NCBI GenBank assembly: GCA_015350385.1 | Contig: WNKI01000004.1 | Location: 1,199,084 to 1,229,530, forward strand | Reading direction: 5' to 3' | Source of the DNA: Aculops lycopersici | Lineage: Eukaryota > Arthropoda > Arachnida > Trombidiformes > Eriophyidae | DNA length: 30,447 nt | In this document: positions 10,199 to 21,500 of the stretch, in pieces | Layout: every line of letters starts with the position of its first letter | Position numbering within the stretch: the first letter of the stretch is position 1 | Position numbers and translations under genes: made by a program | Notes under the pieces: model-generated | The model's input: the letters and a program-made list of their open reading frames with translations, nothing else | Databases searched by the model: none | Told to the model about the DNA's origin: nothing

Positions 10199-10633
10199 TC
10201 TCAATCACAAGAGGCTTAGAAATTGTCAATGTTCAGATTAAAGTTAGGTTGAAGAAACAAGGAGAGAACGAAGAAGTGGAGACCGAGACGAGAGTTTCAC
10301 TATTGCCAAGTTACTCGCCGACCGTTGTGTTAATCGATTCTGTCAATGGGGATAGAGACGAAATGAAACAAGCAACAAAATTGAAGATTAGAAGAAACAC
10401 CGATACTAATAAACTGATTAATGTAGCAACGCGACCAACTCAGCTCATTGGTTGAGTGGGCAAGCAGGTAGTTAGAGAAGCAACTAGTGGCTAGCTATCG
10501 AGGTATCGAGGTATCAGACAACTAGTGGCTATTCTGTAGGTCAAGGTTATTAAGTTTGTTATTCAATCTTAAGAGTATATCAAATTATCACAGTTTTACT
10601 TGTTCTATTGATTTGTTTCGTGTTAGTTTATCA
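10199..10633. other. Convergent spacer, peroxidase / PRKRIP1, with AATAAA at 10408-10413
   Basis: This holds the 3' UTRs of two converging genes. AATAAA at 10408-10413 suits the peroxidase. A 13-base direct repeat, CAACTAGTGGCTA, occurs at 10481-10493 and 10519-10531, flanking a tandem ATCGAGGT. A 68-codon open frame at 10249-10455 begins with TTG and looks like chance. Confidence 0.6.
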
Positions 10634-11152
10634 TCATTGATCTCCGGAATGCTTGCTACCCTCGTCATCGTCATCGTAGTTGTCATCATTTCGGTCGTTC
10701 CCTTGAGCACAAGCTTCTTCACCTTTACCCTGCGATTCTTCTCCATCATCGTTGCTACTTCTTTTCAACCTCTTCTTCGCTTTCTTCGTTTGCTTCTTCT
10801 TCTGCCTCTTTGCTCGCTTCTTTGCCGCAATCTCTTCGTTTTTTCTGTTCATTTCGTCCATTTTAGCCCTAAATTCAGCGTCCAGTTTCTCCTGCTCCGA
10901 CATTTCGTGCAAACTCTTCAGCCGAGCCATCTCCTTCCGTCTCAGGTGTCGGTATACATGGAACTCGCCCGAACCGGCGCCTGCACTAGATCCCATCACG
11001 TTCCTCACAAAATCCGGCGGCTCGTAGGGTTTCTTCGTGGACATGCTAGAACCCGGTAACTCGATTAATTTGTCCGGATTCTGCATCAGCTTCTCAATCT
11101 TCCGCCGCTGATTGTCGTAGGTGGTGTCTTTGTCCTTTGAATGTTGTGCCAT
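10634..11152 (-). CDS. PRKRIP1: PRKR-interacting protein 1 homologue (spliceosomal factor)
   Basis: A single-exon frame of 172 residues, ATG to TGA, close to the length of human PRKRIP1. The family signature is nearly unchanged: EPPDFVRNVMGSSAGAGSG (44-62) followed by EFHVYRHLRRKE (63-74). A long basic helix comes next, with EQEKLDAEFRAKMDEMNRKN (87-106) and Lys/Arg runs to about 131. The C-terminal 40 residues are acidic (NDDNYDDDDEG). Human PRKRIP1 is found in late-stage spliceosomes, where its long helix bridges U2 snRNP and the catalytic core; it was first found as an inhibitor of the kinase PKR. It is nuclear. It is transcribed away from the NATD1-like gene, with 382 bases between start codons. 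Confidence 0.93.
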   Translation of the reverse strand: MAQHSKDKDTTYDNQRRKIEKLMQNPDKLIELPGSSMSTKKPYEPPDFVRNVMGSSAGAGSGEFHVYRHLRRKEMARLKSLHEMSEQEKLDAEFRAKMDEMNRKNEEIAAKKRAKRQKKKQTKKAKKRLKRSSNDDGEESQGKGEEACAQGNDRNDDNYDDDDEGSKHSGDQ

Positions 11153-11534
11153 TTTGATATTGATCTATGTAATAATTTGCAAAAGCTTGCAAGTTTTCGG
11201 TTCATGTGAATCTTTTTCTGCACTCGCGCTACATAGCAATGCTATGATAGCATTCGAAAAAGAAACAAAACAAAACAAACTCATGCTCGTGCGACTTGTC
11301 TGCTCGCAGCGCAAATCTTAATGCTCGCTCAAAAGTGCGAGCAGAAGACGTGAAAACGTAAACAAACGACTCGTCCTCGCTCTCGGATGCCTGCAAATCT
11401 CAACTGACCACTAAAGGCAAGAATACAATTAACCTGTCACCTTCTGATTTCTAGTCTGCCTGTCAAAATCTCAATCCCTCTATTCAGCCATCTCTTATCT
11501 TAAACCTTACCACTAAGCACTAGAAACCGTATTA
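11153..11534. promoter_or_regulatory. Divergent promoter region, PRKRIP1 / NATD1-like
   Basis: These 382 bases separate two diverging start codons and must serve both genes, or one promoter plus 5' UTRs. They contain a perfect 15-base palindrome, CATAGCAATGCTATG, at 11232-11246. They also contain inverted arms TCTGCTCGCA (11299-11308) and TGCGAGCAGA (11336-11345), with several more GCTCG words. No TATA box is obvious. Confidence 0.6.
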
Positions 11535-12185
11535 ATGATCAAGATTCTTGGCCGACTTTTGGTGTCGAGAAACAAGCTGACCTGCGTGGTGCAAGGAGAG
11601 CAAAGGAGACTCTTCAATGTCAGGAGCGACGTCCACTTTCAAGCTTCCAAGGATAAGGGACCTTTAGGTGGAAATAATAGCAATATCGGTGGAAAGAATA
11701 GCAAAATAAACAAAGGTAGCTCCTTCTTTGTTGGAGGAAGCAACAAGAGTTACACTGGAGGCAATCAAAGCAACAAAAACGTAGGCAATACTAGCAAGAC
11801 AAGTGCACCTAACAATTCGTTCTTTGGCGATAGAATGAGTAACAAGTATCGAGGTGGACGAAAGATTTGGAGTAAAGTATCGGCGACCGATGTTCATTCT
11901 ACTGGAGTCCAGCACGACAAGCGCAATTGTTGTTACACTTTGGACCTAGGCAACAATCAAGTGGCTCGCATCGACTACAGGGTTTGTGGTCCAAGTTGCA
12001 TCGAGCTCTTCGAAACTTTCGTCCCGGAGGAACTGCGTGGTCGTGGCATTGCTAAGGTTCTGGCTCGTGGAGTTTTGGACCAAGCTTTTAGCAACAAGCT
12101 GAAGGTGAAGCTAACCTGCACCTATCTTTTGGACTACTTCAACAAGTTTGCTGACCCCAAACACAAGAATCTAGTGCTAAAATAG
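11535..12185 (+). CDS. NATD1: NATD1-type GNAT acetyltransferase, probably mitochondrial
   Basis: An intact frame of 216 residues with an in-frame TAA at 11514 upstream of the ATG. The C-terminal half (about 126-215) is the compact YjdJ/NATD1-type N-acetyltransferase fold: VQHDKRNCCYTLDL, VARIDYRV, then FVPEELRGRGIAKVLARG, whose RGRGIA (168-173) is the acetyl-CoA pyrophosphate loop, and KLTCTYLLDYFNKF. Human NATD1 is about half this length. The extra 110 residues here are an amphipathic, Arg-containing start (MIKILGRLLVSRNK, GEQRRLFNVRS) that looks like a mitochondrial presequence. A Gly/Asn/Ser/Lys-rich linker follows (about 38-95). The substrate of this family is not known to me. Confidence 0.8.
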   Translation: MIKILGRLLVSRNKLTCVVQGEQRRLFNVRSDVHFQASKDKGPLGGNNSNIGGKNSKINKGSSFFVGGSNKSYTGGNQSNKNVGNTSKTSAPNNSFFGDRMSNKYRGGRKIWSKVSATDVHSTGVQHDKRNCCYTLDLGNNQVARIDYRVCGPSCIELFETFVPEELRGRGIAKVLARGVLDQAFSNKLKVKLTCTYLLDYFNKFADPKHKNLVLK

Positions 12186-12339
12186 AACTTCGAGGTGCCA
12201 AAAAAATTTAGAGGGCACCCTGAGAGATACTCAATCAATCGGCGACTGATTAATTGAAAAATCTTAGTGAGAATACGAAGATAAATGATAATCACAACAA
12301 TGAATTTTAACCAAAACATAGTCGAGTTAAAGTTTCTAA

Positions 12340-12345
12340 TTTATT
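12340..12345 (-). promoter_or_regulatory. Stacl: Poly(A) signal AATAAA (distal), Stacl
   Basis: TTTATT on +, 76 bases past the Stacl stop codon. It is the second of two candidate signals. Confidence 0.5.
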
Positions 12346-12383
12346 CCTCTTCACTATCATCCGACATTGGGAGTGTCGAGGCA

Positions 12384-12389
12384 TTTATT
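12384..12389 (-). promoter_or_regulatory. Stacl: Poly(A) signal AATAAA (proximal), Stacl
   Basis: TTTATT on +, 32 bases past the Stacl stop codon. Stacl converges with the NATD1-like gene, whose stop is at 12185. Confidence 0.5.
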
Positions 12390-12420
12390 TCCCTTATCAA
12401 CAGTAGCACTGGTGTGAGCT

Positions 12421-12549
12421 TCAAGTTGCCTCCACTTCCATAAGGTACTTTTCCGGACATTGAATGTAGTGATTGGCTTCACGTGAGTCGCCGGTTACAA
12501 TGCGAATGGTTACAAAGTTATCGATTTGCTTGCCACTATGAATTACAAT
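12421..12549 (-). CDS. Stacl: Stacl last exon: second SH3, C terminus
   Basis: The acceptor is ACGTAG|ATT, phase 0. It encodes IVIHSGKQIDNFVTIRI, then CPEKYLMEVEAT and a stop. This continues KLLRGQ of the previous exon into the second Stac SH3 domain. Confidence 0.9.
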   Translation of the reverse strand: MVIHSGKQIDNFVTIRIVTGDSREANHYIQCPEKYLMEVEAT

Positions 12550-15500
12550 CTACGTTTGTTTCGGTGATTTTAGAGGACATTTTCAGAAAGATGAGATTAG
12601 ATTGGGTTAGTGTTTGGATTCATATGTAGTTTTGACTTTCAACTTTAAACTCGCTTCTGAATTTCAACCTACCTGTCCGCGTAAAAGCTTTATGCAACTC
12701 TCGCCGTTTGACACCTGAATTGTCTGCGCCGCTTGAAGTGGCCGCTCGTTGTGATACAACTTGGCCAGGTAAGTGCTTGGAAAGTAGCCAATGGTACCCC
12801 TTGTCGGCCCGTCCAATGGCCTCACTTTCCACCAATCACGTTCACTAGTGTCCAGGATGCAAACCAACTGGCCGGCAATCAATTGAATCTCATCTGCTCT
12901 TTGCGCAATATAATCGTACAAAACCACATAGGTACCCTCCGTCTGAGAGGCGGAAGTCGTTGCCGCCTGTTGTTGCTGTTGGTGTTGTTGCATAAGCGAG
13001 TTAAGTTGCTGCGGTTTTCCAGTTAAGATTACGGGGATTTGCTGGGCCTGCTGCGATTGTTGTTGTGGTTGTTGTTGTTGTGGTTGCTGCTGCTGCTGTT
13101 GCTGTTGACTTGACCCCGGGCTGCTATTTGAATTTAGATCGTAATCTATGGAATATGTCATGGACGAAATTAAACCGGTCAAGGGTTAGCCATATGTGCA
13201 ACGGTGAATTAATGGATAAATCAACGGACGTTGTCATGGTTGTCAGCGTTGGTGCATTGAGTTGTCGAAATCAGAGCGAGTGAGGTGGTTGCTGCTGCGG
13301 CAGCATGTCACCTCACTCAGTTGGCGCCCCAAGGCGACTTCTACGTTCTTGCTACCCTCCACTCATCATCCCAAATTTACCTGTCCGCCGCTCTGCCCCT
13401 TTCCGCTAACAGTAAGTACTTGTCGCCATTCCATTAATTCACGAGCTTCAATGGAATTCATCCACTGTGCGCAGTAATGGGCTTGGAGGCCCGCGAGCAA
13501 CTTGCACAGGTGATAGGCTAGCTAGATATCTGACTAATGTCATTGAAGGTTGCAGATTTATTCAAGTTCGCGGCAGCAAGTTAACAAGCTTCCTAAACTG
13601 CAACGCCGCTCGTTCTACCGTTTGGTCTAAAGTTGGGTTCGGTTATGACATGCATATATCCCGCGCACCTGAGGCCTTGGCCTCGGCGGTGGCGGCGAGC
13701 GGGTTAGTCGGCATCTGGCAAGCCGCTAGCAAGACGAGCAATTTAATTTGGTGCAGGCAGGTATTGGTGAGATGAGTAGATGCAAGATGCAGGCGGAAGT
13801 GACCAGAGCGATAAGTGGAAGCACACTTCTTTCCACCGCATCGCTGGTCATGAGGCCGGAAGTGGAAATCATGTAATCAGAAGGGTTAGTGTTATTATTA
13901 TCATTACCATTGTCGGTTTGCCTATAATGTTGCTGCTGTTGTTGCTGGTACTGCTGTAGGTACCTCTGTTGGTGTTGTTGTTGGTTGTAATTTGGTTGCT
14001 GAGATTGCTGTTGGCCATAATGTTGTTGTTGTTGCTGCGATTGCGGTTGCGGTTGCTGCTGTGGTTCGTAGGATCGGTGGTGGTGTGCCGAGTGGTGGCG
14101 CTGGTGGTGGCCAACGCTGGAGCCGACCATGGCCATAGCCTGTTGGTGCTGATGGCTCGGGTTCGATCCCGAGCCCACGCCCGCCTGGTCGAGTAACCCG
14201 CTGCTGGTGCCCAGCTGACCGGTGTAGGTCATGTGCGCGTGACTCGCTGCCCCGCCCACCATCGAGCCTGCGCCCGCCACGGACGGACTTTCGGGACTGT
14301 CGAGGGAGAAGCTCTTCATGCGCAAGTTAAACCGCTTCCGCTGTGGACTATGTGGAGCTACTTATATTTGATGATAATGATGATGATGTAATCACACGTT
14401 ATGAAATCAATAATGACGACGATGGCGACGATGATGATGACATATCATTCGCGACCACAGCGTGCAAGTGATCGTTTTCATAAAGGAGTAATTGAGTTAG
14501 GTCAAGATGCATCGTTGAATGGAAACAAAGTTTTTAAGTTTAGTTACTAGCTGCTCGTTTCTATATACTATATCATCTACCCATGCAAGCGCAAGCACAA
14601 AATTTGTTAAATTATATCATCATAAAGTACCAAAAGACTAAAACGTAATATAAACTTACCTGAAGTTGATTGCGCCTGTTGATTTCCGATGTTGAGCAAT
14701 TGATAAGGCATCGGTTGTTGTGGTTGATGGTGCTGTTGTTGTTGTTGCTGTTGATGGGTGAGATGCTGTTGAACAGGTGGTTGTTGCAGAGCAACCATCG
14801 AGTCGGGGTCCATCGGATGCTGCTGCTGCTGGTTTGACTGGCCAACCATTGCAAAGCCTCCGCCGAGAGTTGGCTGGATTCCAGTTAGTGGTTGCTGGGC
14901 CTGGCCAATGGGCAATGACTTTGTTTGATGAATGTGCAGAGGACCGCCTGACTGTTGCTGTTGCGGGTCGTTCGGGTGAAGTCCGCCAACTCGCGCCACG
15001 CCCACACTATCGAGATACCCGCCTCCAACGGGTCTGTTTATGTGATTATGATCCAAATGATGGCTAGGCGCTTGACTGTAGAGTTGTTGTTGCTGCTGCT
15101 GTTGGTGCACCGAGCTACCAGTGCTTGCGAGCGGACTCGAGTTGGTGGCAACCAACTGTTGCTGCCTATCGACAATTTCCGAAGAACTCATGTCGTGCGG
15201 GGACACCTGTTGTTGTTGCTGCTGCTGGTAGTGGCGTTGGTGCTTGCTTGCCGCCGCCGCGGACCAAGCTGCCGACTTGAACTTGTCCAGTTGCTTGCTC
15301 AGCCTCTTGCCACTTCCGCCTGGGAGACCGCCGCCACCGCTCTCGGCACTCGCGTCGCTCTTATCCTTTGCTCGCGATTGAGCCAGCATGTCCATCACAA
15401 TTGACCACCTGTCGACACTTGCATTTGCTGTGCCCAGAGCGGAAGTGGACAAACTCTGGCCATTTTGGTTGGCGAGCGCTAAATTTCCCGTGCCAAGTTG

Positions 15501-18500
15501 GTTCGCATTTGCGCTATTGACATAATTCACTCGCAGATGATAATCGGCGGCCATATCGTACTGAGGGTACAGTTGGTGTTGTACCTGTTGTTGTTGCTGA
15601 TTGCTATGACTGCTGCTACCTTTCTTCTTTGCATCGAGCACCTGTCTAATCAACTGATAGATACTGTCCGGTTTCGAGCTCAGCGCGCCTGCGTGAGATG
15701 TTATGCAGATTCGGAATACGGTGACAAAGTGGCGTTAAAATTTTGCTATGTATAACCGGAGACGATTGCATGCTGATGTCAAATGGTAACATATAAGCTT
15801 AAGTCAAATAAAAGAATACTTACGCTCGCCTTGTTCCGTGTTCTCGACATTATCCTGTCCATTGACCTCCAGTTCGCCGGCCGACTTTTGCCGACGAAGC
15901 AATTTGATTTTGGGTTGCTGGTGATTTTCGTGTGTGTTTTATACGCATTGAAAGAGATGGACAGTTAGCTGCTTGTTGAGACATGAGAAAAGGGCGAGAA
16001 AAAGATGGAAAAAGATGGCCAGCAAATGCAAGTTGCAAGATGAGAGATACCGAGAAGCCATAAAATTGAGTCTTAGTGCAGCGGCAGCAGCAGTAAAAAA
16101 CCTGAACTTGACAGTGGGAAAGGTCATTTTTTGCATTAGACCGGAAGTGGGGCAAAAACTGTCAAGTTCGTGGCCAGAATTTGCAATGGAAAGGCGAGAA
16201 ACTTGAGCTTCAGTCGCAAACTCGCACAAAAAGGCTCAAGTTTACATGCAACATAAGCTCATCCACTCACGCAGTTGCAAGTCGCTAGGCGCGGGACCTA
16301 GCGACTTGACTAAACCAACTCCTGGTTGTGGCTTAGGCAAGCGCGCTACGTGCATAATGATGTTGCCACACAAAGGAGTGCTGGCATCAAACTCGGAGCA
16401 CTCGAGCTTCTGTAAATATGTTGTATAATGCAAAAGAGGTAGAGGCAACGGGGCAAAAATTGTTCAGTGCAAGGCACTGATTTTGCCCCTTCATTTTGCT
16501 TCACGGACTGTTCAAATATAAAAGATGAATAGGAAAACTTTAATAATATGCAAATCAAGTCAAAACAGTCGGCTTCTAGCTGAGCCAAGTAACCAGCCAA
16601 CCAGTTAACTACTTACCTGACACTTGAGCGTTGCGTGCGCCTTTGATTGACATTCATTATGGGCGCTAATTTTGCACAATTTACACTTGACCCCCTGGCG
16701 CATGTGGCCTGTTACAGTTTATGTTTTCGTTATTAATATATCGATCGTTATCCGATATATGATATTGATTTAATTAAGAATTTGGTGGCGGTGTCAAGCC
16801 GGAAGATATTAGGTTAATGTCGGTTATTAACAATGAGCCAGTCTTTCATTGAACGAAAGCCATACGCAGTCGTCCATCTACTCACCTCTCAAGAACTCCT
16901 TGCAAACGTCGCACGAGGCAATCTTCTTGAATGTGTACTCCTGAAAACAGTGCTGATTATCTGGTTGCTGTTGCTGTTGGTTCGTCGACGATTGACCTTG
17001 GAGTTGACCTTCGAGTCCGTCGCCGTCGCTGTGTGTGTGTTTTTGTGCGGATAAAGAAAGGTTATTAGGATTAGAGTTGCAATTTGTTGTTGTGCTACCG
17101 TCAGTGAGTGAGGTGCGTGAGGGAATATTAGGAACTGCATAAAATTGCATTGCCCCTTGGAAGCGATCCACTAAGGACGAGAGCGGTGTGATGTGAAGCC
17201 ATATGTTTGCGTGGGCGTTCAGCTGGCAGGCAAGCAAAAGTCTCGCACCAAGAGTGAGCCGCAGGTTGAGTCACAAGTGGTCGCCCACGACTTCCGGCGA
17301 GATCTTTTCTGTTGCAGTTTCTGCCATGCAATTGCATTTACCGTTGCCGTTGCCCTTGAAGAGGGGAAAGAAGAGAAAAACACTAGACGTGATTCAATTT
17401 GATCGCCGAGAGCAGGAATCGGCCGACGACTGAAGCGTACAATCATTATGATGGATGGGCAAAAGAGGGTATGTATTGCAGGAGTTAAAGTGGCCAGAGG
17501 CAATATGCACTAAAGAAGAAATAAAACTAGTCATCCGACCTACCGGTAAGTTGGGGGGTTATTCTGGACCTCGGGTAAAAATATCTCACTGCTTACCCTG
17601 TTCGTAGCTCACCAAACATATCGACATTCCCAATCTCTCGCTTGGTCAATTTGTTGGCTCATTGGTCAGCCAAACTAACTCGATATATGTTAACAAACCG
17701 AGCAAACCGAAATTGCAAATCCTATCGACGGCTAATTGAACCAAGAGAACCGCTACTAATGGAATCTCTACGACGACTGCGAGTTTGGTGAACAATCGCG
17801 AGTCGCGAGAGATCTAAATGATTGGAGTCGACTTTCAATTTGACTGCTCGATTAGGCCAACTGTCGTCGTGGTCGCGTTTGTGCTTGTGGCACTGATCGC
17901 GTTTCGTCAAACTGGTTTAGCTGGACTCTCCTAACTTCCAGTCAGATCGTGATTTGCACCAGTCAAACTAACGGCACAACTCAATTGGAGATCGGTATTA
18001 CCGCTCGCTTCCGGTTGAAAATGTGCGCCCCACTAAGCGGCACGAATACGTTAGCTGCATTAGTCGGCCGCCACTTGTTCAATCCGACATTCAGCCATTC
18101 ATTTGACTTGAATCCATCCCATCGATAAATCGAGCCAAACAAAGTTAGTCCACAACTCTGATCCAAACTCAAATGTCAACTCCATCTCCAACAATCCAAG
18201 CTTCAGCTTCACGCTAACGCAACCAGAACTCCCTTGCAACGACCGAAAGTTGTCCATAAGCCTGGCATCGATTGGCCGAAACTTGAACATTGTTATGCAT
18301 TAGTTATTGTAGTCATCGCTGCTGCCGCCGAGTCCATTAGCCACTAGCTTCTGAGCTGAATCTAGTGGCCAACTGCAACTTAGTCACTCTCTGCCTCATT
18401 GAAGTGAAATCATATCCGCAACTTTGCATTTGCCGATTGCGTATGCATACGTAAAACGCGCATCTACTTGGCCCAAACTCGATGTTGGCAAGACTGAGCA

Positions 18501-21500
18501 CCACCGAGCGTTGAATTCTAATTCACCAGCCCACCGGCGGACACGCTTCATCCTCGGCACGCCCACGCGCCGCCCGGTCCCGATCAAATGGAATGGGATC
18601 GCTAGTTTGCCGCTACTGTCGCCATGTCAAAAAATGGCCCTGGCAAATGGAATCGCGATGGCCTTATATTCGAGGCCAGTAGATAGGCGCATCGGTGCAA
18701 AGGACAACGGCGGTGGTGACGAACAGAGGTTGTCGTCGTTGGAGCGTTCGTATAGTAGAAGCCTCCGATTGGCCACACTATTCAAATTTGGCCACTGAAC
18801 ATTTTATATGATTTCCCTTGAATTATGTTCTTGTACAACTAGCCGGCCGCCAAACAACTTGCAGTCGGGGGTGGGGGGGGGAGTAGACAAGATTGGAATG
18901 CAACCGTCGCCAACGAGGCGGCCAATGAGCGATAATGATCGATTTTCCGTCTCGTCTGTCTGGTTTAGTATGGCCGAATCTCATTGAATCCTGGGACAAA
19001 GTTTACTCACAGACAGATGGGAGGCCCGTCCGTCTGTGAAACCTTCCGGTTAAAGCCGATTTGCATCACAAAGAGAAGGGGGCTCCCGATTGGGTTGACT
19101 TTCTGTATGAACACGCGGGGTAACTAAAAGAAAAATTGGTCAAACTTCCGGCAACCTGTGGGAGGACGGCTAGTGTTCGTTTTCCGTTTGATGTTCGGGA
19201 AGACACAGAGTTGTTTCAGCAAATGCAGCTTTAAATGTGGTCCGGTTTAGTCTACATTTATGCATGCTAATAATATGAGCATTTCAAGAGAAAAAACTTG
19301 CATATGCTTACACTCAAGTGGCCGACTGACTTGCTGGCAGGCTGACTAACAAGTGTTGTAAGTGGCAAACTTGAATGGGAGATTAGCAGATTCGGTCGAC
19401 TGGAATCAAGTGACTCGCAACTTCGTAGGAAACAACCGGACAAGTGCTTACATTTCAACTCGAGCACCACTGCCACTCGACTGTTGGTTGTTGTCTCACT
19501 CTCCTCCCAACTTTGAAGCTTTGATGAATTCGAGTCTCCCTCCGCTATCCAGAGGTTTGAGTCGCTAGGCACTCACAGAGGCGGCAGAGGCAGTAAATGG
19601 TTAATGCAGCTTTCGCGAACGAATAGGAATTCCTAACTCGCTTTGCTACTGGCGGCTCCCGATGATCCCGGAGCGGTGAGGGGAAAATTTGCTTACATTG
19701 AACACTAGTCTAGCTATCCAACATATGGAAACAGGATATCAAATGGAGCCACCAGCTCGCTGCTAAGGAGTTGTTCCGCTAAACTCGACGAGATACGCCA
19801 CATTAACACAACCAACCACCAGCTTCAGAAGCAAAACTAACGCTCAAGTTAGAGTTTGAGGCAAAGCCAACGATGACGACAGCAAGTGGTTGTCTGTTTA
19901 CCAGTGCCAGTCGCATTTGCACATTGCTCTTACTCTGAGGCTCGCAATACTCGACGTGGAGCTAACCACTGAAGCCGGCAAGCTAGCCAGCTAGCTTCTG
20001 GTGGTAGATGTAGCAATTTGCCTTCCAGTTAGACATACGAGAACAAGTAGCACATGCAAAAGCAGCACAAGCAGCGAGTAAAGTTTAGCAGTCAAAGCAA
20101 CTCAATTCCCTTTGCTCGCGCGAGCTTCCGGTTGCTCCAATTTCTAGCCGCTAGTTGCTTGCCGCATTGCTCATCTGCCCAACTAACTCGGGCGACCTTC
20201 GCCACTTGCATCTCTTGTCTTGTAGCGGACTTTCTATCCAGTTTGCTAAACCTCACCAAACTAAACGCAACCAAACTCAACCAAAAGCCTCGAGTCCCGT
20301 GGGCGCCAATAATCTAAATTGAAAATCGCGCCAACCAGATTTGCTCAGGCATGAGCCAGCGGTGGCGGCGCCGCCCCCATGCTTCGTTGGCTCCCTATGC
20401 CTCTACCGTTCTCCCAAACCGATCCTGTGCAATCCAGTGCAATCTAAGCCAAGCAAAGTTTAGCGCTTGATAAGCGGCGCTTCAATTCACTAGCTCGGCC
20501 AAATAAACCAAACTCAAGTGGCTTCCCATTGGCCGCTAACGTGCGGGAGTGGGACTCTTTTTCTCTTTGACTTTTGAGCGCCCAAAGAGGACCACGTCAC
20601 AAGTGTAGTTGGTAACTAGCGAGCAATTGGTTTGCATACTTGACTTGACTTGACTTGTTGTTGCCCTTGTATAGTTTGATTGCGCACCAATTGAACCAAG
20701 CGGCCTAACCGAGGTGGCGACGCCAATCTAACGCTTCGCTTGGCAGCAGTTGTGACAGCAGTTACTTGAGTGTATATGTGTGCCTGACTTACAAATCAAG
20801 CTACGAAACTGGAAGCTGAACCACTTGTAAGCAAAAACCACCAGCCGAGAAGCTACAAACGTTCCGAGACCGGAAATTGGAAAGGTACTCGAGTGGCGCG
20901 GCGCCTTCTGTCGCGCCATCGAAACCTTCAGATAACCTTCTTGTGTTGGCACGCGGTGGAGGATTCTAATTTAAACTTCAAAGTCTTATGAGATTTTGAA
21001 GTTTAAGGTTCTTCTTGGGTAACTTTTCTTCCCTCACAAGTAGCGCAATTCGAGCGATATACAGATTGCAAATCTAATAAGAGGAACGGAGAGAGTCTAC
21101 CGCCACTAAAATAATCAGCGACAACAACAACAATAAGTTAAGCAAAAATAGGAGTTTTCCTACCTGACAACTGAATGGAAAGAAGCTCAAAGAGGGTTTG
21201 CATCGCAAGTTGCGCTTCTAATGAAGGGAAAGCCACTCAGTCCCTGGCCAATTCTCTTTGTCTTGCAATTTTCTCCTCCCGCCAGTAAGCTAAATCTGAA
21301 CTAACAACCAAAAACAAACAAACAAAGCCTCGCCTGGCGCTCGTGGTAGTGGTGTTTACCTGAGTCCAAGTTGGAAGGCGGCGGCCAACACTCAATTTAA
21401 TTAACTTTGTTTGTTTTTTGCCGCCATTACCACCGCATCCGCCTCTTCTGCTCCCCAAAACCCAAAAGGTGAGCTGATCGTCATAATCGCGTGGCGCCAC

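Noticed and set aside
10249..10455. 68-codon frame after the peroxidase
   Set aside because: It begins with TTG, lies in the 3' UTR before the poly(A) signal, and has no homology I recognise.
13381..13405. 25-base microexon in the Stacl intron (TTAG|CGG ... ACAG|GTAAAT)
   Set aside because: Inclusion between the neighbouring exons shifts phase and brings a stop codon in the SH3 exon.
14156..14173. tRNA T-arm / B-box lookalike (CTCGGGTTCGATCCCGAG)
   Set aside because: It lies in a Stacl coding exon on the opposite strand, and no A-box, anticodon arm or acceptor stem can be built around it.
18424..18798. 124-codon + strand open frame in the large intron
   Set aside because: No domain, biased composition of a chance frame, and no splice or promoter support.
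21237..21500. 87-codon - frame ending near a CTCAG|GTAAAC donor
   Set aside because: The phase does not match the next Stacl exon, the start is GTG, and there is no recognisable domain. It remains a weak alternative-exon candidate.
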